Shown here: positions 57,824 through 64,000 of the stretch, in pieces
Position numbering within the stretch: the first letter of the stretch is position 1
How the letters are laid out: each line of letters opens with the position of its first letter
Origin: Ischnura elegans
Lineage: Eukaryota > Arthropoda > Insecta > Odonata > Coenagrionidae
Assembly: GCF_921293095.1 (NCBI RefSeq)
Contig: NC_060258.1
Span: forward strand, 6,772,607-6,836,606
Reading direction: 5' to 3'
DNA: 64,000 nucleotides
Made by a program: the position numbers and the translations under genes
The notes under the pieces: generated by a model
Seen by the model: only the letters and a program-made list of their open reading frames with translations
Told to the model about the DNA's origin: nothing
The model's database searches: none

Positions 57824-58327
57824 GCATTTAAAGAAAAATCAAACAAAACAATAAGAATGGCGTTGCAACATTTTATGAATTTTTGATTTATTGCAGTCTC
57901 CCAGACTGTACGTCACTGGTAGTGTAACAAGAATTGCACGTCACTGCTTAAGGGTTAAAAAATAAATGTCCTTCCTTTACCATGGGAGCATTTTTTGATA
58001 CATGTTATGCCTTTCATGTAATATAATCTTGATTTGTTAAGTATGCAATTGATGTCATTTTATTCAAGTGATACCATAAACAAATTAAGGTTTCTTTGGT
58101 GAGGAAAAAATATAATGGAATTGAAACTAGGCATCCATGTGAAAAAATGGGTTAAAATCTGATGCTGCTGCATTTCAGAAAAATATTTCCACACATGAAA
58201 CTATTTTTTTCAGTGTAAATCATGGAGACAGAGATGAACATCAGGCAGGCAGAACCACAAAAAATCAAAAATTCATAAAATGTTGCAACGCCATTTTTAT
58301 TGTTGTGTTTGATTTCTCTTTAAATGC
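57824..58327. mobile_element. 504-bp MITE with ~70-bp TIRs and TTA target duplication
   Basis: GCATTTAAAGAAAAATCAAA at the left is complementary to the right end. The inner TIR contains ATGGCGTTGCAACATTTTA on both sides. TTA stands at 57821-57823 and 58328-58330. No coding capacity; a Harbinger-type mover is possible. Confidence 0.8.
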
Positions 58328-58439
58328 TTAGCTATTTTAAAACTTGCATTAAAATTTTTACATTCCCAATACAAACCAATTTGTAAGTAAAATTTTGCAC
58401 AATGATAAGTAGAAAAAAATTATGAAAAAAAGAGCACTA

Positions 58440-58740
58440 CATGCGAATGTCAAACCTAGGACCTCCAGGTATTAGCCAAACACCATTAACACTGGGATAC
58501 TGCTCCTACCTCTATGGGATTGAAATAGACCTGTGAATGTTTAACTGCACTTCTTTTTAAAACCATTGGTTATGTAATTCCGTATGGGGGTGATTTGTGG
58601 ACAACTCCAGATGGACTACAATACTAAAAAGTTTGATTGAAATCTGAGACGTGGTTTTCCTAATGAGCTATCATTTATCAGTCCTAGGAGGTCATGTCGT
58701 AGAATAAACATCCTCATGAGATATGATACCAGGATTTAAA
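58440..58740 (-). repeat. Second copy of the tRNA-derived dispersed repeat
   Basis: A degenerate tRNA-like head (58440-58512, minus; GGAGGTCCTAGG retained) is linked to a body that matches 28070-28205 (GTGAATGTTTAACTGC..., GGGGGTGATTTGTGGACA, TGGACTACAA, AAGTTTGATTGA). This confirms it as a family and not a chance tRNA match. Confidence 0.6.
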
Positions 58741-59481
58741 ATACTAACATATAAGGCAAGTAAACTACAACACTTACGTACAACATAGAAATGAATAAAC
58801 AGCTGCTTTTAAGATAAGAATACTTGTTTCAGTTCTTTGTAACTTTCAATTGAATGGGTTACACTGCCTGTAAATACTCGTGCATCAGAGTAGCAAAGAG
58901 AACAGGAATACTGAAGAAGGGTTAGTGTACTTTCAATAAACACCACCACTGGGAATCCACATTCCTACATTGCAGGATTACAGCTCTTTCTTATTCACCG
59001 GAGGAAAAAAGTTAAGGTTGGTCGCTCGTAAAGCTAGAGCTTTAACGCTAAGCATGAGCCAGTAACTAACAAGCAACTATGTGAGATTTTTGACACCTAA
59101 ATCATGGGTAGCTTCTGAAAATCACAGGCACAATGTGCCATCACATGAATAACAGCACACGCATGAAATACTTCGGACCACCAAGGTGCACCACCTCCCC
59201 ACTGGAGGGCTAATAAGGTCAAGTTTATCGATCCCAGGATTTTATATAGTAATGTATAAGGCAAGAAAACTACTAACAAATGAACAACATTAGGAAAAAA
59301 ACTGCTTACATTAGGATAAGATAACTTGTTTGAATTATTAATTACTTTGAATCGAATGGGTTACCTTGAATCTATGTAAAAAGCAGAATTTCCTATGATT
59401 TACAATGACAAACGTTTAGATTTTTACCTTCTATCTCCTTCAACAAATAATTACATTCCATTACTAGGATTCTGTACATAC
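58741..59481. other. Intron sequence, no feature recognised
   Basis: Two diverged stretches (58731-58880 and 59230-59370, sharing ATATAAGGCAAGTAAACTAC-like and CGAATGGGTTAC-like pieces) suggest an old local duplication. No exon is supported. Confidence 0.45.
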
Positions 59482-59607
59482 CTGGGCATTCTCCTCCGGA
59501 GATAGTTCCTTCTTTGCCCCAATCAGCGTCAAGTCAAGGTCTGCCACAATATTTCCCCTACTCTGAGTTTCCACCTTTTCACCTTGGGAAGCAGTTAAGG
59601 TATTGGG
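59482..59607 (-). CDS. Exon D of the acidic-protein gene
   Basis: 126 nt (42 codons, phase 0/0) between acceptor TTTATTTGCAG and donor GTATGT. The peptide begins PNTLTASQGEKVETQSRGN and ends KKELSPEENAQ. It is related to exon E by the SQGE(K/E)V core, so the two probably arose by exon duplication. Confidence 0.7.
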
Positions 59608-61103
59608 CTGCAAATAAATCCCCAATCATCATCATTAGCAAATGAGGTACAGAAACATAGATGTGCTTTTAGAATTATTCACACGCATAAAATAAAAGTT
59701 AGTTTCAAATGGATATCTTCATACTATCTGGCAAGGTAATTAATGTCAGGAATTGATTATGTTTATACTTGTTATTAAACTTACCACTTAACTATACTCC
59801 TAATGCTTCTTATTTTCATTGCAAAATTCCTGAAAAATCCACGTCATTATCCTCTGGGCAACAGTTCTTGGAGGTGTAATTCTCCAGATATCATCTTATA
59901 TTATAACAGAAACTTATATTATGGGAACACTTTGTATAAGAATCCAGAGGCCATACGTAATAGCTTTCATTCACGGAAAATAAAAAGGGGCAAAAACAGA
60001 AAATAATTTCAGTTTATTTTGGTTTATAATTTGGTTTAGAGACATCAAGGATTTTGACCAAAAAAACTTACTCAGACGAGATACAACTGACGCCCATTTT
60101 CAGTTAACAAAAAAGAGAAATCTTTGGATTAATTTCTAATAGGACAAAATTTGCATAACTTCAATGAGTAAATATGAAGATTTTTTCTCTACATGTAAAA
60201 TTAATAATTGGTGTTTTCTTGAGGTATTTTTACATCCAGTGACTTAATTAAGTTTTTATGATGTATATTTCCACGCAACAACATTAGCTTGCCCGGAAAA
60301 CACTGAGTCCTTCACAACTTATTTGCACAAAACATTTAGACTGCGCTTTCAAGCATATAAAATTGTTTTAGGAGTAAATGCACTTAATTAATAAAAAATT
60401 ATAGACTACAAATGATAATTTCTACAATTCAACATAAAACTCCACCACTGATGAAGGTTACAATACACTTTGTCATTTTTAAGGACATTGTATTCTTACA
60501 AACAGACTGATATATTATGCTTTAGGAAGCTTAGTTACCAGTGATGATGAAGCAAGAAATAAATAGTCAGCATAATAGCACAGGCACAGAGAACACTAGA
60601 AAAAAGAAGACTCTCCTACAATTGAGAGTATAAACACCTAAATAAGGAAACAGTATATCTGATACTACATTTCGAGCATAGTAAAAAATGGTAGCCAGGT
60701 TTCAAAATGGACAGCTGCAGAAAAGTCAAGATTGGAAGCTTTCAAAATGTGTTCTACAGAAGATCTTCGAAGATAAAAAAATGAAAACAAAAGAAGGAAG
60801 TAAAAAGAAGAGTGGGAGGAAAGGGAAGTCTTCTAAAAAACTTATCTTAATTGGCCACCTCATTAGATGTGATGGCCTTGTAAATACAATAGTCGGACAA
60901 AAAGGAGAGGTGGACAGGAAGAAGGGAAAATAATAGTTCTGTATGTTTCTCATTGGCCAGGTTATTAAGGATATAAAAAAGGCCATATACATGAAAAGAT
61001 AAGCAGACGTTAGATATTAATTGGGGGTTGCATGAAACCAATTTTAGTTCTGTTAAATTATGATGGTGATACAGAAAAAAATAAAGTACATTAATATTAT
61101 TAC
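59608..61103. other. Intron between exons C and D
   Basis: Apart from the reverse transcriptase remnant at 60700-61010 no feature is seen. Confidence 0.4.
60700..61010 (+). pseudogene. C-terminal remnant of a non-LTR retrotransposon reverse transcriptase
   Basis: In shifting plus-strand frames it reads KWTAAEKSRLEAFKM, then LIGHLIRCDGLVNTIV with GEVDRKKGK, then IGQVIKDIKKAIYMKR. This order (a short LEAF.M block, the GH..R.DGL block, a basic GR/RKKGK stretch, then Q.IKD) is the familiar tail of many arthropod retrotransposon RT proteins. Several frameshifts are present. It lies antisense in an intron of the acidic-protein gene. Confidence 0.6.
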
Positions 61104-61238
61104 CTGACCAGAAGAGTCTTGATGCATCAGTTTATTTGAGACACCATCAGAGCAATCATTGAGTACATGAAGTCCTTCTTCATCATCGCTAATTTGATCT
61201 TCTTTAACAGAAGTGCACTTGTACGTTACCCGATCACT
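61104..61238 (-). CDS. Exon C of the acidic-protein gene
   Basis: 135 nt (45 codons, phase 0/0) between acceptor TTTCCAATAG and donor GTAATA. The peptide contains VKEDQISDDEEGLHVLND and ends MHQDSSGQ. The V-K-E-(D/E) motif is shared with exon B. Confidence 0.7.
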
Positions 61239-61693
61239 CTATTGGAAAGAGGGACAACGATGGATACCCATTTTAATCAATTGGTACAAGAAGAAATAGT
61301 TTTCATGAACATAGCTTGAATTACAAAGTGTACGTAGAAAATAAATTATTCCTGATGAACGATTCTGGTTTCTTTGTAGAAAACAGATTAACTTGATGAA
61401 CCAAAATGATTCAGCCAGTAAAATCCTTATTATTCTCAAATAACCTAATAATAGCCATAGTTTGATAAGAAACAACTTTATTGGGAAAATCTTGGGAATA
61501 AAGAACTTTTTAAGTTGTGAACTTCCCCGATCATTAAAATTAATTTCGAAAGGGGTACAAGGCCATGAGCACTGACTTCTAAAAAATATGGAAAATGCTG
61601 TATGTTTCTACTCAGAGGTGTTGCCAATATTCCACAACAGAAAGACATTGTGCCCTAGAAAAAAGGAACTATACAAGGCGAGAGTTAACTCAC

Positions 61694-61810
61694 CAATTCA
61701 TCAGTCATCAATGGGTCCGAGTCGTAATTTGAAATTCCAGCTGAATCTGTGTAGAGCACAGGATTATTCTCCTCACTGAGGTGATCTTGGTTCTCCTCTT
61801 TCACATGACA
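61694..61810 (-). CDS. Exon B of the acidic-protein gene
   Basis: 117 nt (39 codons, phase 0/0) between acceptor TCTCTTCTAG and donor GTGAGT. The peptide begins CHVKEENQDHLSEENNP and ends SDPLMTDEL. It is acidic and probably disordered. Confidence 0.7.
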
Positions 61811-62816
61811 CTAGAAGAGAAAAATGGGTGTCACTCGAAGGCAAAACAATAAAAACCTCATTTCCGCACAAAAAAGCTAAACAAAATAAGATCATTTGAT
61901 AATAAAATCTTCTCTTTCACTTGCACACTTGCAGCCACCCAATCTGGCCAAAATCATTATAATTATTTTAAAATGATTTGACATTAAACTCTATAAGAGC
62001 ACTGATTAAAAAAAAAAACTTGAAATCTTCTAGAAAAAATTTCTTATAAATCTAACAATAATAATATTAAATTAAAATAAAAAATTGTGGAAAATGTTTC
62101 AAAACTTTGAGTACCTAACAGCAGCAGAAATTGAGTAAAAAATAATCAGGAACAGTTCACATCAACAACAATTGATATTTTTTGGCAGTGCAAAATACTC
62201 ATAAATTCTTGCGACTCACAGATCTAACTTCAGCATATAAATGCTCAACTAGGGAGGGGAGAGCTACGCCACCAACATCACATAGTTAGAATGAGAGTAT
62301 TGGCCACTTACAGTAAGGGCACAACAGTGGGAATGATACGTCGAGGTTCCACCGTACATTGAATTGCCTTCATCCTTTCTTCACCTAGGCTTATAAAAAG
62401 GATTCACAATAGTTAATGCTGGTTCCTCAGTTGAAATAATGGAGGATGATGGCTTGAACAAACAGAGGGCAATCATGAGACACAGCCTTGTTATAGCCAC
62501 CACTAATGGCTTGAACAGAGATTCGACAAGTGTATCCAAAATTATACTCCACGGGATAAGAGACATTTCTGTCAACAGATTATCAATGCTGTACAACTGC
62601 TATTGACTGGCATGAAAATATTTGTGTGGTTCCACTTCCTGCCTCATGTGTCACTACTATAAAGAATAGCATCTGAAGGTAGCATTATGCCAGTGACTTC
62701 CCACAAAAACACTTAAATTTATAACAGATACACCCCCATTCCTCATACAACCGAGAAATTTGTAAAACTGGAGGTGATTAGACTCAGTTTTCACAGTGAA
62801 TGAGAATATAACTTAC
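61811..62816. other. Intron between exons A and B
   Basis: A 73-nt stretch (62312-62384, minus) lies between AG and GTAAGT, but its length is not a multiple of three and its acceptor tract is weak, so it is not annotated as an exon. Nothing else is supported. Confidence 0.4.
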
Positions 62817-62984
62817 CAAATTATCGTCCCTGGGCAATAAGCAGTATGGGACAGGAAAGTATACTTCAGTCATTTTGTCTGAGCATGCGAACTCTGAAGT
62901 GTTTTCAATGACATCTTGAATGCAGTCCATAGTCTCCACACAAGGCTCCGACTCCTCATCATCTGCCCCTCCTCCTTCAAAACT
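62817..62984 (-). CDS. Exon A of the acidic-protein gene
   Basis: 168 nt (56 codons, phase 0/0) between acceptor TTTTTCTGCAG and donor GTAAGT. The peptide begins SFEGGGADDEESEPCVETMD and ends CLLPRDDNL. This is the most upstream exon seen; the start of the gene must lie beyond 63 kb or outside the window. The strong sites and symmetric phase with B, C, D and F support one transcript. Confidence 0.72.
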
Positions 62985-64000
62985 CTGCAGAAAAAGTAAC
63001 ATGGATAAACCTTTATCTCTTTAAAAACACATACATGGGATACTCAAATCATTTAGAAGAAGAATGTTAAACATATTGCCTCTGTTATCATATCAAAATA
63101 GTCTGGTCTCTGCATGCCTGTTAATCAAATACTGAAAAGCTACAGCGCAAACTGAAAAAAAAATGACAGGAACATTTTGATATTCCAAGTTAACTCAGGG
63201 TCTTTTCTAATTATCTTAGGGGCCATGGAAGCTGCCCCTTCACAGCATAATACACGACAGAGAATGGAGTTTATTTAGATGCATCATTTTTCTGTTTTTT
63301 TTCAAATCATGAGAAATCAAAAGCGGGACTTAAGATTCAATTTTTTGCAGTTAAGAAAATGAATTCATCAAGTTTCTTATTCTTGCACTCCATTTGCTTC
63401 TGCATTTATCACTTTCGTAGTAGTAGCTGTTAAAAGGCCAAAATCACTATTTTTCCTTTTCTCGACAGTAGAATCATGGGAAAAAACATGTGGAGTATGT
63501 TTTCAATGTATTTGTTATGTTCTCTTACCTCTTGTTAATATTCAAATATAAATTCTGGAAGAGAATACAGGGTGTAATATTTATGCAGAAAGAAAACAGG
63601 CCTCAATATAATCTTCTCTTCCAAAACTATTTCATGAAACATTTTTTTTTAAATTACCCTGTTATTATTATCCTTAAAACATGCAAAACCAATTACACAG
63701 CAATTATGTATTACGCTTGAAACAAAGATCCAACTGCCTGTCAATAGATGGCTAAAGCACTGATTGCTGGTCACTTCTGAACCACCAGAATAATCATATC
63801 TCAAGCTTCGACATTAGGTAAACAAACTGCACAACAACCATGATGAATATGTCACGGCATTAGATACGTAGTGTTGAGAGAAGAGCACCATATAGTTAAC
63901 CAAGATATGCTAAAAGAGAAACAATGTTACAAAATTGGTATCATTTCTTCAAAGACAATCATTTCAATGATGACAACTGTCTAGGCGTAGAAAGGCAAAA
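62985..64000. other. AT-rich sequence upstream of exon A
   Basis: Probably intron. The open frame at 63490-63720 (plus) is low-complexity and not supported. Confidence 0.4.

Noticed and set aside
61239-61475. Minus-strand frame upstream of exon C
   Set aside because: It is intron sequence before the acceptor TTTCCAATAG; leucine/phenylalanine-rich from AT content.
62312-62384. 73-nt stretch between AG and GTAAGT on the minus strand
   Set aside because: Not a multiple of three while all neighbouring exons are phase 0/0, and a weak pyrimidine tract.

Overview
The window is animal nuclear DNA, most likely from an arthropod and probably an insect. The signs are AT-rich sequence, small exons with GT-AG splice sites in long introns, a CR1/Jockey-type non-LTR retrotransposon, a Penelope-like element, a piggyBac element, several MITEs, and large arrays of a tandem satellite. 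Nothing bacterial is seen: no operons, CRISPR, rRNA or intact tRNA genes. The species cannot be named from sequence alone.

Layout. 0.3-14.9 kb is a satellite array of about 141-bp monomers. It is broken by four insertions: a 5' fragment of a CR1-like element (1-297), a 1.5-kb foldback element with two 440-bp arms (2219-3718), a nearly intact CR1-like element (4434-7449), and a 2.2-kb non-coding unit packed with GC-rich palindromes and G-rich tandem repeats (11507-13697). The array stops at a complete but decayed piggyBac element (14934-17899, TTAA on both sides). 18-27 kb holds a CAG-ended MITE, a 5'-truncated Penelope-like element inside a 15-bp target duplication, and the first coding exon of an ankyrin-repeat gene (25960-27282, minus).

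28-44 kb is an old segmental duplication. Block X carries a splice-flanked 80-81-nt exon-like module on the minus strand and occurs four times; block Y is repeated two to three times. 44.3-45.9 kb is a TIR element filled with TAGATATCTA-type repeats. 49.1-52.3 kb is a second satellite array with a 1279-bp, nine-monomer higher-order repeat. A 200-base assembly gap follows.

52.5-63 kb contains at least six phase-0 exons, minus strand, of a gene for an acidic Asp/Glu/Ser-rich protein. One exon is split by a 2.55-kb DNA transposon with about 400-bp TIRs. The introns hold MITEs, Tigger-like ends, a tRNA-derived repeat and the tail of an old reverse transcriptase.

The most unusual points are: (1) ORF1 and ORF2 of the CR1-like element share one frame and are separated only by UAG in a TMV-like leaky context (UAG CAA CCA); (2) the palindrome cluster at 11.5-11.9 kb, which repeats GGCTTCGCC and so carries d(GCGAAGC) on the other strand; (3) the fourfold exon-like module; (4) the exon split by a long-TIR transposon; (5) a probable inactive peptidase-like domain in the ankyrin protein. 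Coordinates of repeat edges are by eye, good to about 5-30 bp unless a target duplication fixes them.
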